DNA of 62,414 nt from Hyphomicrobiales bacterium (GCA_900469445.1 UBXM01000028.1:1-62414); one strand, 5' to 3'. Counted from the first letter of the stretch, positions 16,310-26,269 are shown. Numbers and translations: made by a program. Notes: a model not told the origin generated them from the sequence alone.

Positions 16310-19300
16310 CTATGCAGCGATGTCCACACTCTCACCCGTAACGCCGGCAGCAAGCTGCTTTTCGATTTCTCGCAGAGACGTTCTCTTTTCGGCCAGTTCA
16401 TCCGAAAACGCGAATGCCCCACCGTGCCGCGACGTGTAGGATGCAAGCCTGCGCTGATAGTCATCGAGCCGGCTGCGATTACGTCCACGTTCCTCTTCGA
16501 ACCCGTCGAGCGCGTGCTCGAGACGTGAGATCGCGCCAAGCGGCGTGACGGTCACTGGAAGGTCGATCTCATAGTCTGCACCTGTGCGCTGCAGAACGGT
16601 CTGATAATGGTAGTTGTCGCCACGCCCGAATTTCTCACCCTCGTAGACGAGATCAAAGCCGCCGATTGAGGCGAGAAGAACCTCACCCTCGCTCTGAAGT
16701 TGGACGAGGGTCAGGATCTCCTTCATCAGCACCCGGCCCGCGTCCTTGCGTTCGGTCAGCGGCTTGCCTTTCACAGTCATGGAAAACGCGTCGCCGCCCG
16801 TTGGATGACGTCGCGCGATGTCCGGGTCGATTTCCTCGCTCCGCCGGCTCGCCGTGGCGATCTCACGTTCGGCGTCGGAAACCTGCCGGCGCACAGCAAA
16901 GAGATCGTCGTCATGGGCGGCGCGCAGTCGCTCAAGCCGGGCGATATCGGCTTCAAGGCCCGCCTTTTGCATCAGACGCTCGTCGCCGGAGGCGATCGCC
17001 TTGGCCATGGCGAACTGGTTGGCCTGCCCCTCGTTCAGATCGTCCAACCTACGGATCGAGGTATCGCCGGACAACGCCGCTGCAATGAAGCGCGCCTTGC
17101 GCTCGTTATTCTGCCACATGGTCGCGTCGAGCGAGCCTTGCGTGGCATAGGCATAAATATCGACCTCATCGTGCTGATTGCCCTGACGAACGATCCGGCC
17201 TTCCCGCTGCTCGATCTGCGAAGGCAGCCACGGCACGTCGAGGTGATGCAAGGCCTTCAGCCGAAGCTGCGCATTCACTCCGGTTCCCATGGTTTCGGAG
17301 CTGCCGATCAAAAAGCGGACCTTGCCGGCGCGGACATCACCGAACAGGCGCTGCTTCGCCTCGCTCTTTTTGAAGTCCTGCATGAAAGCGATTTCCGATC
17401 CTGGCACGCCTAGCCGGATAAGCTCATCGCGGATCCAGCGGTAAGCGGAAAATCCCCTGCTTTTCTCGACATTGATCGTGCCGAGATCGGAGAAGATCAT
17501 CTGCGCTGCGCCGTCCAGCTCATAGGGCTTGCCGTCCGGTCGACGATAACTGTTTTGCGCAGTCTCCTGCCATATGCGGTGGGCATTGCAGATCAGGAGA
17601 TTGAGCTTGTTGTGGGCCTCGTCGTCCATTGCCGCCATGACCAGACGCAGGTCGATCGCGGCGTGGCGGCCATCGGTGATCACGGACAACAGAATGTCGT
17701 CGCCGGGCTGAGCCGGCCCCTCTCGCATCTCGATCGCCTTGATCCGGCCTTCCAGGACCTGCTGGTAGGACTTGAATGCGAGCGTCGGCACCGCCGTCAC
17801 GATCTGGCGCTTTCCTGTCGCGATCTCCGGAACTTTTACATATTGGCGCAGGTCCTCCGGCATCACCACATCGGCAAAAGCGCGGAACATGGCGATCAGC
17901 TCGGGCACGTTGACGAAGGAAGCGAAGCGCGACACCGGCTTGTATTTGCCCGACGGCTGAAGTTCGAGCTCGGTTTTCTCGTCGCCAAAATTGCTCGCCC
18001 AGGCATCGAATTCGTGCAGGCCGCGCTCATGCAATGCATCGTAGCCAAGCAGCCGCTGGATCGAGAACATTTCCCCGAGGGTATTGGTGATCGGCGTACC
18101 AGAGGCCAGCACCAGTGCTCTGCCAGGGTTTTTCGTTTCGATATAACGGCTCTTCACATAGAGATCCCAGGCTTTCTGCGATCCGTTCGGGTCGATCCCC
18201 TTCAGCGTGCTCATATTGGTCGCAAAAGACAGCTTGCGGAATTCCTGCGCCTCATCGACGACGATTTGATCGACTCCTATTTCCGAGATAGTCAGAAGAT
18301 CGTCGTTACGCGTGGCGAGCGCCTCCATTCGCTCCTGCAGCCCTTCTTTCAAGCGCTCGAGGCGCTTGCGCGAAACACGATCTTCATCAGCAACCTTTGA
18401 GAGCATATCTTCGTAAAGCTGAAGTTCATCCTGGATCATCTGTTGCTCGAAGGCAGATGGCACGCCAATGAACTTGAAGGCTGAATGGGTGATAATGATC
18501 GCGTCCCAGACTGCAGTTGCGGCCCGCGACAGGAACCGGGCTCGCTTGTCTTTGGTGAAGTTCGTCTCATCGGCTACGAGGATATTGGCCGAGGGGTACA
18601 GCGCAAGAAACTCCCGCGCCGCCTGCGCGAGGCAATGTCCGGGAACGACCAGCATGGCCTTGGCGATCAGTCCGAGACGTTTCTGCTCCATGATCGCTGC
18701 TGACATGGTCATCGTCTTGCCGGCGCCGACGGCATGGGCAAGATAGGTCGACCCGGACGAGATGATCCTCCAGATGCCACGCTTTTGATGACCATAGAGC
18801 GAGAAGGCGCTGCAGGCGCCGGGGAGTTGGAGATGCGCGCCATCGAACCTGCGGGGCGCGATGTTGTTGAAACGATCGTTATAGACCCGCGCCAGCCGGT
18901 CGGTCCGATCTGGTTCCGACCAGACCCAGGTCTGGAATGTCTCCTTGATCTTCTGAAGTTTGTCGCGAGCAGCTTCGGTGTCGACGACATTCAGCACCCG
19001 ACGCTCTCCATCGGCGCCCTTGAACGTGTCGAAGATCTGTGGGACTCGGCTGTTGAGGGCGTCGGCCAGAAGTTCGCCGGCATGACGGCGGCTGGTGCCC
19101 CATTCCGATGTACCGGCTGCACTATAACCGAGCTGTCGCGTCTCTACCGTCCAGGAGCCGAGTTCCGGCATGTGATGGATTCGGATCTCCGTGCCCATGG
19201 TTTCGCGCACAAATTCAATGACGTCGGATGCCGGGATCCATGGTGCGCCAAGCCGGGCGGTGATGTCCGATGGGCGCAGATCGGCGGGCTGTACTACCTC

Positions 19301-21418
19301 TAGTGCCTCGACATTGCGCCGAAACGCCGGGTCGAGCTCGGCTGCAGACTGCGCAGTGGTAAGCTTGGTGCGAACCGGGCCGGACAGGTACGCGTCGGAG
19401 GTGTGCCACGATCCATCCGCAGGATCACGGAAGATCGCATCATCAAGGTCTGAAATTACTGCATCGCAATCGCGATGCAAGAGCTCGGCAATATGATCGA
19501 TATCGACGCGACCTCGCTCATTCAGCACCACGGCTAGAGCATCTGTGGCCGAGGTAATGACGGGTGCGGCCGGCGGTGAAATCACCCGCTCGGAAAAGAT
19601 CGGGCCCGGTCGGGCGGTGTCGGTTTCGAGGTCGTAGTCCTCGATCGAGGCGACCAGCCAGCAGTCCGGATCGTCACGGAACGGTGTAAGGTTTGGCTGG
19701 CGATGTGTCTCCTTGACCTCGCCGGTCCCGGCATCTTCCAGCACGGAGACGACCGTGTGGCTGATTGGCCCGAAATCACGCACGAAACTCGACCAGGCGA
19801 TACGCAATCGCACCTGAGGATCGCGCCAAGGCCGATCGGTTTCCTGCGCCTTCAGAACCTCGCGAACGGCATCGCGGATCGGGAGCAGCTTGCTGATGAT
19901 CCGCACATGTTTGTCAGAGATACCATCGCCTGTGCGGCTCTTACGCACGGTCACCGGTACGGCCGATCCGTCGAGCATCTGCATCAGGCCCTTCGACCGG
20001 TCGAGGAGGAAGCTGCCCTCGCGGACAACGCCATCCTTCTGCTGAAGGTCGACGATCTCGCCGAGCTCGTCTTCCAGATCGAGATCGATGGGCGTCGGCT
20101 CTCCGTCATAGAGATCGATGGGTAGCAGATCGATGGCAGCGGCAAGAGCGGCTTCGAGATCCGAGCCCGCGAGCGGCTGGCATGTGTAGGTCTCGCCAAA
20201 CGGCCCGGAGGTGAGGGCATGGGTGCCGAGCACGAAATCGGGATGGCGCGCGAACCAGCGATTCACGCGGATCGCCCCCTCGTCGCCGGTTGCGGCCTGA
20301 ACCTCATCGACATCGAGCCACATCTGCTCACCATCCGGCTCACCAACCTTGCGCTTGCGGAAGAAGAGGATGTCGACGACGACATCTGTGCCGGCATCGC
20401 GACGAAAGCTGCCCTCGGGCAGCCGGATTGCCGCGACCAAGTCCGCTGATTTGGCGATATGCTTGCGTGCCGTCGTGTCGCTCTTGTCCATCGTGCCGTG
20501 TGAGGTGACGAAGGCGGCGAGCCCGCCGGGCTTCAGGAGATCGATCGACCGGGCGATGAAGTAATCGTGTAGGCGAAGGCCGAGTGGACGATAGGCACGG
20601 TCCGAGCGGACAGTGCGGTCGGAGAAAGGCGGGTTGCCGATAGCGAGATCATAGATGGGCGCAAGCTCGGTGCGGGCAAGATCACCCGTGATGATCCGAG
20701 CCTTCGGCTGCAGGAGCCCCACGATACGGGCGGTGACCGGATCAAGTTCGATCCCGGTGACATAGGACGTATCGCGGTAAGCCTCGGGCATCAAGGCTGG
20801 GAAAAGCCCTGTGCCGATGCCTGGTTCCAGCACCCGTCCACCGCGCCAGCCAAGATGTTGAAGGCCAGCCCAGATCGCCCGAATCATGAATTCGGGTGTG
20901 AAGTGGGCATACTGCGTGCAGCGGGACAGGCTCGAATAATCGCGATCCGAGACGGCGGTCTCCAGGGAAGTGCCGAGATCGTCCCAGCCCTCGCGAAACT
21001 CCGCTTCGCCCGGACGGCGGAACATGCCATTGGCAAGCTCGCCGGCGCCAAAGCCGGTGAACCGGACCAGACGCTTCTGCTGCTCACGTGTTGCCGGGAT
21101 GCCGAGCTTTTCGAGTTCGTTCGCAGACAGAATTGCCGCAACATTGATTTTAGCTCGCTCTTTCCACGATGGAGCCAGATCGCGGGCCTCACCATCTTCG
21201 AAATAGAAGTTTGCTCGATAACCTTGTCCGCGCGTCACCGCAGCGGGGCTGGAGACAGGACGGAGTGCCGCGGCGGGCGCGGTTGGTGTCGGGTCTGGAT
21301 CGTCGTCCTGCGGGCCAGTCTCAAAATCACCGGCGAAAGCGGTCACGCCAAGGCCGATCCCGGAGGATAGCAAGGTGGTTCCGAACATATCGAACGTGAA
21401 GGGATCGTCATGTGCCAT
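16310..21418 (-). CDS. DarB-like methyltransferase-helicase (1702 aa), putative antirestriction
   Basis: This giant protein fuses an N-terminal DNA adenine methyltransferase with an SF2/SNF2-type helicase. Methyltransferase: SAM motif VLEPGIGTGLFP at residues 196-207 and NPPF at 262-265. Helicase: Walker A GAGKT at 898-902, DEAQEF at 1055-1060, SGTPITN at 1106-1112, and motif VI QREGRIVRQGN at about 1404-1414. The C-terminal 250 residues are helical. This layout matches phage P1 DarB and plasmid homologues; P1 DarB is packaged and protects DNA from type I restriction. It ends an operon-like series after toprim, DUF1419 and DUF3085 genes. Homology to DarB is recognised from architecture; the antirestriction role is inferred. 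Confidence 0.85.
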   Translation of the reverse strand: MAHDDPFTFDMFGTTLLSSGIGLGVTAFAGDFETGPQDDDPDPTPTAPAAALRPVSSPAAVTRGQGYRANFYFEDGEARDLAPSWKERAKINVAAILSANELEKLGIPATREQQKRLVRFTGFGAGELANGMFRRPGEAEFREGWDDLGTSLETAVSDRDYSSLSRCTQYAHFTPEFMIRAIWAGLQHLGWRGGRVLEPGIGTGLFPALMPEAYRDTSYVTGIELDPVTARIVGLLQPKARIITGDLARTELAPIYDLAIGNPPFSDRTVRSDRAYRPLGLRLHDYFIARSIDLLKPGGLAAFVTSHGTMDKSDTTARKHIAKSADLVAAIRLPEGSFRRDAGTDVVVDILFFRKRKVGEPDGEQMWLDVDEVQAATGDEGAIRVNRWFARHPDFVLGTHALTSGPFGETYTCQPLAGSDLEAALAAAIDLLPIDLYDGEPTPIDLDLEDELGEIVDLQQKDGVVREGSFLLDRSKGLMQMLDGSAVPVTVRKSRTGDGISDKHVRIISKLLPIRDAVREVLKAQETDRPWRDPQVRLRIAWSSFVRDFGPISHTVVSVLEDAGTGEVKETHRQPNLTPFRDDPDCWLVASIEDYDLETDTARPGPIFSERVISPPAAPVITSATDALAVVLNERGRVDIDHIAELLHRDCDAVISDLDDAIFRDPADGSWHTSDAYLSGPVRTKLTTAQSAAELDPAFRRNVEALEVVQPADLRPSDITARLGAPWIPASDVIEFVRETMGTEIRIHHMPELGSWTVETRQLGYSAAGTSEWGTSRRHAGELLADALNSRVPQIFDTFKGADGERRVLNVVDTEAARDKLQKIKETFQTWVWSEPDRTDRLARVYNDRFNNIAPRRFDGAHLQLPGACSAFSLYGHQKRGIWRIISSGSTYLAHAVGAGKTMTMSAAIMEQKRLGLIAKAMLVVPGHCLAQAAREFLALYPSANILVADETNFTKDKRARFLSRAATAVWDAIIITHSAFKFIGVPSAFEQQMIQDELQLYEDMLSKVADEDRVSRKRLERLKEGLQERMEALATRNDDLLTISEIGVDQIVVDEAQEFRKLSFATNMSTLKGIDPNGSQKAWDLYVKSRYIETKNPGRALVLASGTPITNTLGEMFSIQRLLGYDALHERGLHEFDAWASNFGDEKTELELQPSGKYKPVSRFASFVNVPELIAMFRAFADVVMPEDLRQYVKVPEIATGKRQIVTAVPTLAFKSYQQVLEGRIKAIEMREGPAQPGDDILLSVITDGRHAAIDLRLVMAAMDDEAHNKLNLLICNAHRIWQETAQNSYRRPDGKPYELDGAAQMIFSDLGTINVEKSRGFSAYRWIRDELIRLGVPGSEIAFMQDFKKSEAKQRLFGDVRAGKVRFLIGSSETMGTGVNAQLRLKALHHLDVPWLPSQIEQREGRIVRQGNQHDEVDIYAYATQGSLDATMWQNNERKARFIAAALSGDTSIRRLDDLNEGQANQFAMAKAIASGDERLMQKAGLEADIARLERLRAAHDDDLFAVRRQVSDAEREIATASRRSEEIDPDIARRHPTGGDAFSMTVKGKPLTERKDAGRVLMKEILTLVQLQSEGEVLLASIGGFDLVYEGEKFGRGDNYHYQTVLQRTGADYEIDLPVTVTPLGAISRLEHALDGFEEERGRNRSRLDDYQRRLASYTSRHGGAFAFSDELAEKRTSLREIEKQLAAGVTGESVDIAA

Positions 21419-21517
21419 TGCGGAATTCTCCTACGGTTGGACATGCGCCGGCATCCGAAACGAGGTCACGGCAAAACGGGCGCTAAACTGTGAGGCAGGT
21501 GACCGTAGCGGTCGGTG

Positions 21518-21913
21518 TCAGAGGCGGATGAGGTCGATCGTCATGGCACTATCGTCCATGCTGAACCGCATATGCGTTCCGTCGGGCGCAGCGCTCATCA
21601 AACGTTCGAGTTCCACGGCGTCGAGGAAATCCACGCCATCGTCGCCGCCGAAGGTGCGGCGCTTGATCTCGAACCAGTCGTCGCTCCGCGTTGGGTCACA
21701 CTCCTGCGCGTAGACGACAAGCAAACGTGCCTCTGCAAGTCTGCCATTCGAGCACAAATAGACGCCATGGTCGCCAACCAGCCACAGACCCGGTTTGCGG
21801 TTGTCGATATCGGAAAGCCCGCCATGGGGATCGAGAAACCCGCCGTTAGCATCGGCGTCAGCGATGCCTCGAGCAATAACGCTGCGCACGGCCTCAATGG
21901 AAAAAGTCAGCAT
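21518..21913 (-). CDS. DUF3085 family protein
   Basis: The 131-residue product begins MLTFSIEAVRSVIARGIADA and has the DUF3085 core GLWLVGDHGVYLCSNG, then VVYAQECDPTRSDDWFEIKR and FGGDDGVDFLDA. The function is unknown. The ATG at 21911-21913 follows GGGGGAGACG and is preferred over an upstream in-frame start. It sits 11 bases after the DUF1419 gene and 99 bases before the methyltransferase-helicase gene, all on one strand, so the three are probably cotranscribed. Confidence 0.85.
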   Translation of the reverse strand: MLTFSIEAVRSVIARGIADADANGGFLDPHGGLSDIDNRKPGLWLVGDHGVYLCSNGRLAEARLLVVYAQECDPTRSDDWFEIKRRTFGGDDGVDFLDAVELERLMSAAPDGTHMRFSMDDSAMTIDLIRL

Positions 21914-21923
21914 CGTCTCCCCC

Positions 21924-22526
21924 TCACGCTGCAATCGCATCGGGAAGATGGCGAAGCTGGACCGGGAGCTTGGCGGTGATCTCATCGGCCGTCAGACCAG
22001 CAAGCAGTTTCAGGACGGTCCCGCGACCAGGGCTCCACAGCATGATGGTGCGTTGGCCTCTATCCGTTTCAGGCCAGCGATCGCCGGCATATCCGCGATA
22101 ATCGTCGGCGGTGCTGGACCAGATATGCTCCAGTCGTTCGTCGCGGGTCATCGCACGGATGGGACGGCCTTCCCGCTCGACGATGGCGGCGCGCATGCGA
22201 TCAAGCGAGCCTTGGTCGGACAGATCGCAATAGGCATGGAAATATCGCATCGTCCCTTCGATCCAGAGCTTGAAAAAGACGCTGGTGATCGAGCCGGTGA
22301 GATATTCGCGCATCGCGAACAGTTCGCCGCGCATGAACAGTGGCGGCAGGATCTCGAACATATAGTCATGCGAAGGCTCGTCGATTTCGAACCATTCGCC
22401 ACGGTAAAGAGCGCCATCGTCACCCGCCCATCGGTTTGGGCGCTGAACGTGGCGGTCGAACATGCGGAACATTTGCCGGCGATCGGCTATGCCCTGATAG
22501 ATCTTGCGGATGGGAGTTTCGCTCAT
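21924..22526 (-). CDS. DUF1419 family protein
   Basis: The 200-residue product contains the highly conserved DUF1419 blocks RRQMFRMFDRHVQRPNRW, GEWFEIDEPSHDYMFEILPP, MRYFHAYCDLSD, and MTRDERLEHIWSSTADDYRG. The family is alphaproteobacterial, plasmid-associated and of unknown function. The start at 22526 is set by AGGAGGCCGGT immediately upstream. It lies between the toprim gene and DUF3085 on the same strand. Confidence 0.9.
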   Translation of the reverse strand: MSETPIRKIYQGIADRRQMFRMFDRHVQRPNRWAGDDGALYRGEWFEIDEPSHDYMFEILPPLFMRGELFAMREYLTGSITSVFFKLWIEGTMRYFHAYCDLSDQGSLDRMRAAIVEREGRPIRAMTRDERLEHIWSSTADDYRGYAGDRWPETDRGQRTIMLWSPGRGTVLKLLAGLTADEITAKLPVQLRHLPDAIAA

Positions 22527-22667
22527 ACCGGCCTCCTTGGCCTCGTCCTGGCCTGAAGCGCAGCCGATCCTCGCGGTCGCCATCTTCTCTTCAGCCCTTC
22601 TGGACCCCTCCCCTCAGGCCGCCTCTCCGTCCGGGCGGGTCAAGGGCCGGCAAAGCCGGGCGAAGCT

Positions 22668-23660
22668 TCACCCTTGATGCGCTCGGCGGGCATGCGGCAG
22701 GCCTCCTCTGTTTCCCTCCCCTGCCCTCTTCATCTTCCTTTCCCTTCTTTCGGTTTCTCGCGCGCGCAGCGCATCGTTCCAGTCTTCCTCCGGCGGTTTG
22801 AGGCGCAGCCAGTCGCAGCCGGCCACATCTGCGATATCGCGTAACCGGCTGGCGAATGTCTCGCCCTGGCTGTTTGCGTCCGTGGCGGCGATGAGCTGGG
22901 CGCCCGGACGAGAAGCGAGCCTGCGTATCGCCGTGTCGGTGGTTGGCGACCACCCACCCCCGGTGCTGAGATAGAGACTGCCCTCGCGAAAACCTTCGAA
23001 AGCCGCAAGGCTCATCGCATCAATCGCAGCTTCGGTCACGCAGAGCCGCAACGCATCCTCGGCACCAAATCGGAAAAGCACCTTCGAACCACCTGTGGCA
23101 AAGCCACGCCAGATTGGGCCACGTTCTTCCCACCCGGAAACGGCGCCGTCATCATCGAGATGTACCGCCCACACGCTGCCATAAGGCCCTTCCCGCAGAA
23201 GTTCGGCGTGCATCGCGGCGCGGATGATCGCATCAGGTAGGTGGCGTTCCGATCGCAGGTATCGCCAGGCCGCCGATCCGTGCCACAACCGGCGACGCTC
23301 GGACCAGCGCGTTTGGACGGAGGTAACAAGGATTTCGTTGCGAACAGGCCGGATATGTCCGGCTCGCCGCGATAGTGGCTGAGCGATCGGATACCCGATC
23401 AATTCAGCCACGCGCTCGACGGCATTACTGAAGGATAGACCATCCAGATATTCGGCAAGACCGAATACATCGCCTTTGGCATCAGACAGCGGATCAAACC
23501 ATCCCCTCCCCTCGTGGATGACAATCACGATTTCTCTAGCGCGCCGGTATTTGATCGCCCGCTGGGTGCTCTCATTCGGATCTACTGCGAAGCCAACCTG
23601 TTCGAGGACAGCGGCGCACGGGACCTGATCCCGCAGGTTTTCCAGTTCCTGTCTTCCCAT
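22668..23660 (-). CDS. Toprim-domain protein (DUF3991-type, primase-like)
   Basis: About 330 residues. The N-terminal part (GRQELENLRDQVPCAAVLEQ, WFDPLSDAKGDVFGLAEYL) resembles the zinc-less DUF3991 domain, and the C-terminal part is a Toprim domain with the acidic motif VTEAAIDAMSLAAFE near residue 235 and ATDANSQGETFASRL near residue 285. Such proteins are thought to act in plasmid DNA priming or leading-strand establishment. The start at 23660 has only a weak site (GAAGAAACC); an in-frame upstream extension lacks homology. It heads the DUF1419-DUF3085-DarB-like series. Confidence 0.8.
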   Translation of the reverse strand: MGRQELENLRDQVPCAAVLEQVGFAVDPNESTQRAIKYRRAREIVIVIHEGRGWFDPLSDAKGDVFGLAEYLDGLSFSNAVERVAELIGYPIAQPLSRRAGHIRPVRNEILVTSVQTRWSERRRLWHGSAAWRYLRSERHLPDAIIRAAMHAELLREGPYGSVWAVHLDDDGAVSGWEERGPIWRGFATGGSKVLFRFGAEDALRLCVTEAAIDAMSLAAFEGFREGSLYLSTGGGWSPTTDTAIRRLASRPGAQLIAATDANSQGETFASRLRDIADVAGCDWLRLKPPEEDWNDALRARETERRERKMKRAGEGNRGGLPHARRAHQG

Positions 23661-23902
23661 GGTTTCTTCGGACCGGTGGTCCGCCCTTCCGTTTTCTTGC
23701 CTTTCCCCACATTGCACGGGGCCTATCCCCTTGCCGCGAAGAGCAAAGGGGGCAAGGGCGCGGATGGCGGACATCAGGTCGAGCGACTTCCTGCACCTTA
23801 CGATGCCAGCCGCGGCGAAGCCTCCCTTGCGGCCTGCAGCTCACAAGCGGCACTAAGGTAATTTCATCGATAAAAATGCGGGCGATATCAATATGTTACA
23901 GT

Positions 23903-23918
23903 GATGACCGCGGTCAAT
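23903..23918. promoter_or_regulatory. parS: parS-like site 1
   Basis: GATGACCGCGGTCAAT differs at two positions from the 16-mer GTTGACCGCGGTCAAC, which fits the repABC parS form GTTNNNNGCNNNNAAC. It lies 2.3 kb downstream of the repC stop, where some repABC plasmids such as p42d carry parS. RepB would be the ligand (inference). Confidence 0.5.
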
Positions 23919-23958
23919 TTGCTGTCCGTTCCAGGTTCGCCTTCATGAAACTTAGGCG

Positions 23959-24002
23959 ATGATCGGATCGTCCTCAATTAGTCTCGAAGACGATCCGATC
24001 AT
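23959..24002. repeat. Perfect 14-bp inverted repeat
   Basis: ATGATCGGATCGTC (23959-23972) and GACGATCCGATCAT (23989-24002) are exact inverted copies around a 16-base loop. There is no T-run, so a terminator is unlikely. It lies 40 bases from parS-like site 1. Confidence 0.7.
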
Positions 24003-24295
24003 GCCATTCAGGACGTTCCCGGGTTAAAAGATGTCGTTAAAATAAAAGGACAACAGATCGACGCTAGGCAACACCGCAAAATCGAAAAAAGAACAGCATC
24101 CCGTTGCACATAAGTTTTTGGACTGCATCTAGTGTGACGGCTAAAGACCCATCCTCCCAATACGATCGCATTGGCCGATCGGCAAGCAAGGCGACCCACA
24201 TGACGAAGCAGAGAAGAATGCTCTCTTCAGCAGTGCGTGAAATTGATAGCGCGGGGGCATGCGAGTCGACAGGCACTGTCTCTGCCTCCCGTAAC

Positions 24296-24328
24296 CTATA
24301 ACTGATCAACGGCGCTGATCGGTTATAG
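24296..24328. repeat. Imperfect 13-bp inverted repeat
   Basis: CTATAACTGATCA and TGATCGGTTATAG pair with one mismatch around a 7-base loop. It may be a protein-binding dyad in the gene-poor region; no function is evident. Confidence 0.55.
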
Positions 24329-25377
24329 TGGCGGCGCCGCAATTAGATATCTGTCTCTATCGCAATCTGATTGACGGATTGCTCCTCGTTCCACCAGTCT
24401 CAGGACAGGCGTCAGCGTCCCGCTCGTCACGGGACTATTTTACAGATCTTGTGGCATGATTGTGCAATCACGGTGCGAAACCGATGACTTTATCAAGCTA
24501 TGGGATCCCCCACATGCCATTCCCCGTCCCGACAACCTGACGAGCCGCACCCACCATGCACATTGCTCACCAGGAAAAACTAAAGCGCGTTGCGAGCCGC
24601 TTGAACGATCATCACAGACCACCTCATGGCGCAGAACAGTCAGAACTTGTCATTGGCTCCAGAGCTGCATCCGGACGTATCGGTCTACGTGCTGCGTCTG
24701 ATCCTAGTTCGAGAGTGGCCAGCACTTCCCGTACGAGGATCGATCCCGTCCCGGTTGGACCCTGCTGCGCGATGCGAGCAGTTCTACGATCGGGCTTGCA
24801 AGCCGTTCCTAGCAGGCTCAAAGATCGCATAGTCCACGCGCCAGTCTGGCAAACCGATCCTTAGCGCGCTGCTTCTTTCTCGGCTGAGAGACGCGGAAGG
24901 GCTCAAGGTAGTGATCGCGATGTATCAGCGGCATCATCTTGGGGCTCGTAGCGCGGTATCAATGCCACCGGATGGTGGGCCATTGGCCCGAAGGATCGCG
25001 TCACCTGCCTCAATCCCATCCTCGTATAAGAGACAGGCTTAGTTGACGCTCCAGATCATTTGCTCTGCTATTGGCACGACGGAGCAACTGGATAGCAAAG
25101 CACGGTAGATCTCTGGCATTGGAACGACAAATTGAGAATTCTCAAAGCCGAGTTTTTCCAGCCCTTGCCGGTCATCCATGCAACTTCCATCCGGGCGTCT
25201 TCGCGTCTACCGTGCTTGGCTACGCTCTTGCAACACCTCCTGGAGCGGCACGACGCTTTGCTCGTGTGACAGCCACCCCCGAACGCTGGAGGACCTTAAC
25301 ATTCGAACACGTGCGATCATCGAAACGTCGCTGTTTCCGAACTTTCGGAAAAGTGAGAATCTCCAATCAGTTAGGTT

Positions 25378-25393
25378 GATGACCGCGGTCAAC
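25378..25393. promoter_or_regulatory. parS: parS-like site 2
   Basis: GATGACCGCGGTCAAC differs from the ideal palindrome GTTGACCGCGGTCAAC at one position. It shares the 15-base core GATGACCGCGGTCAA with site 1 (23903). Two such sites in a gene-free stretch downstream of repC are unlikely by chance and suggest a bipartite centromere. Confidence 0.6.
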
Positions 25394-25739
25394 TTTCCCG
25401 TAACGCCTCGCAAAAGAAGAATGCAGAGTAGATCGCACCAATGCTGGCTAGACCTGGCGACTTTCACAAATTCCCAACTATCGGACGGCGTCCAATCATG
25501 CTCCGCGAAACCGCCATGATAGACGATGGGTAACTCCGTCCGCTTTGGGGCATGGAAAACGTCTCGCCTTCTTATCCTCATTGCTTTGCTTGGTTTCCGT
25601 TCCACACGCAATTCACATTCAAGCGTGCAAGTTCGCTGGTGGTCTCTTTTCTTGCCTCATAAGCCATGAGAATCATGGGGCCAGGCAAACCGCCCGATCA
25701 TCGACGGCATCCTTGCGGGGGTAGGTGTGGAGCGCCGTC

Positions 25740-26245
25740 GCCCCTATGTTCGCCGCGATGACGACGGACAGCATCGACCACAGCATCAACAAAACCGCGG
25801 TCCGCACTGACGTTCTGGCCACTTGCGGGGCGGGTTCACCAACCAAGCTTCAAAGCCGGGCTGGTGCCGCGTGGACGACGACTCGCCTTCCACGTGGAAG
25901 CCCGCGAAGCGCTTTATTGCGAAACGCATACTACTCCGAATCGGCCTTCCCGAGCGCGCGGCCGATGCTCCTACTGCCGGCAAGGGCTACGACTTGGGCG
26001 CGATCCGCGACGCTCCTGCTAAACAATGGATCGAAGCCGTCATTCCGGGTCGCCCAAACCGCGGCGTGAAGATCAAACATGAATAGACGCTCCATAGCCA
26101 GCGCAACCGCATCGAGCATATGGTCGACGTGCTCAAGATCAACGGCGCCATCGGCACCTGCTACGATCATCCGCCAACCGCCTCCTCTGCTTGGTCCATC
26201 TCACCTCTGCCGGGTACTGGCTCAAATTTGACTACAGCGCCTACC
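25740..26245 (+). pseudogene. Degenerate IS5-family transposase remnant
   Basis: Across shifting frames one can read transposase motifs: GGFTNQASKPG, a GKGYDLGAIRDAPAKQWIEA stretch (compare ADKGYD.DAIR), VIPGRPNRGVKIKHE then a stop, followed by SQRNRIEHMVDVLKINGAI (RNRIERMF.HLK) and a final AGYWLKF. These are hallmarks of IS5-group DDE transposases. At least one in-frame stop and several frameshifts make it inactive. It lies next to the repC stop. Confidence 0.7.
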
Positions 26246-26269
26246 CACCTCAACGTAGACGTCATCGCC

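Larger units (their letters stand above)
23661..25739. other. Two-kilobase gene-poor region downstream of the replication genes
   Basis: No convincing gene is visible over about 2 kb. It contains two parS-like palindromes (23903-23918, 25378-25393), a perfect 14-bp inverted repeat (23959-24002) and a 13-bp imperfect one (24296-24328). A minus-strand ORF at 25207-25611 has no ribosome binding site and no recognised product. Position downstream of repC, palindromes and lack of genes suggest a centromere-like partition region. Confidence 0.5.

Noticed and set aside
17555..18400. A 281-codon plus-strand ORF inside the helicase gene
   Set aside because: It is the complement of conserved helicase sequence in a GC-rich gene, which opens long antisense frames.
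25207..25611. A 134-codon minus-strand ORF in the gene-poor region
   Set aside because: No ribosome binding site, no recognised motif, and it covers parS-like site 2; more likely a chance frame.
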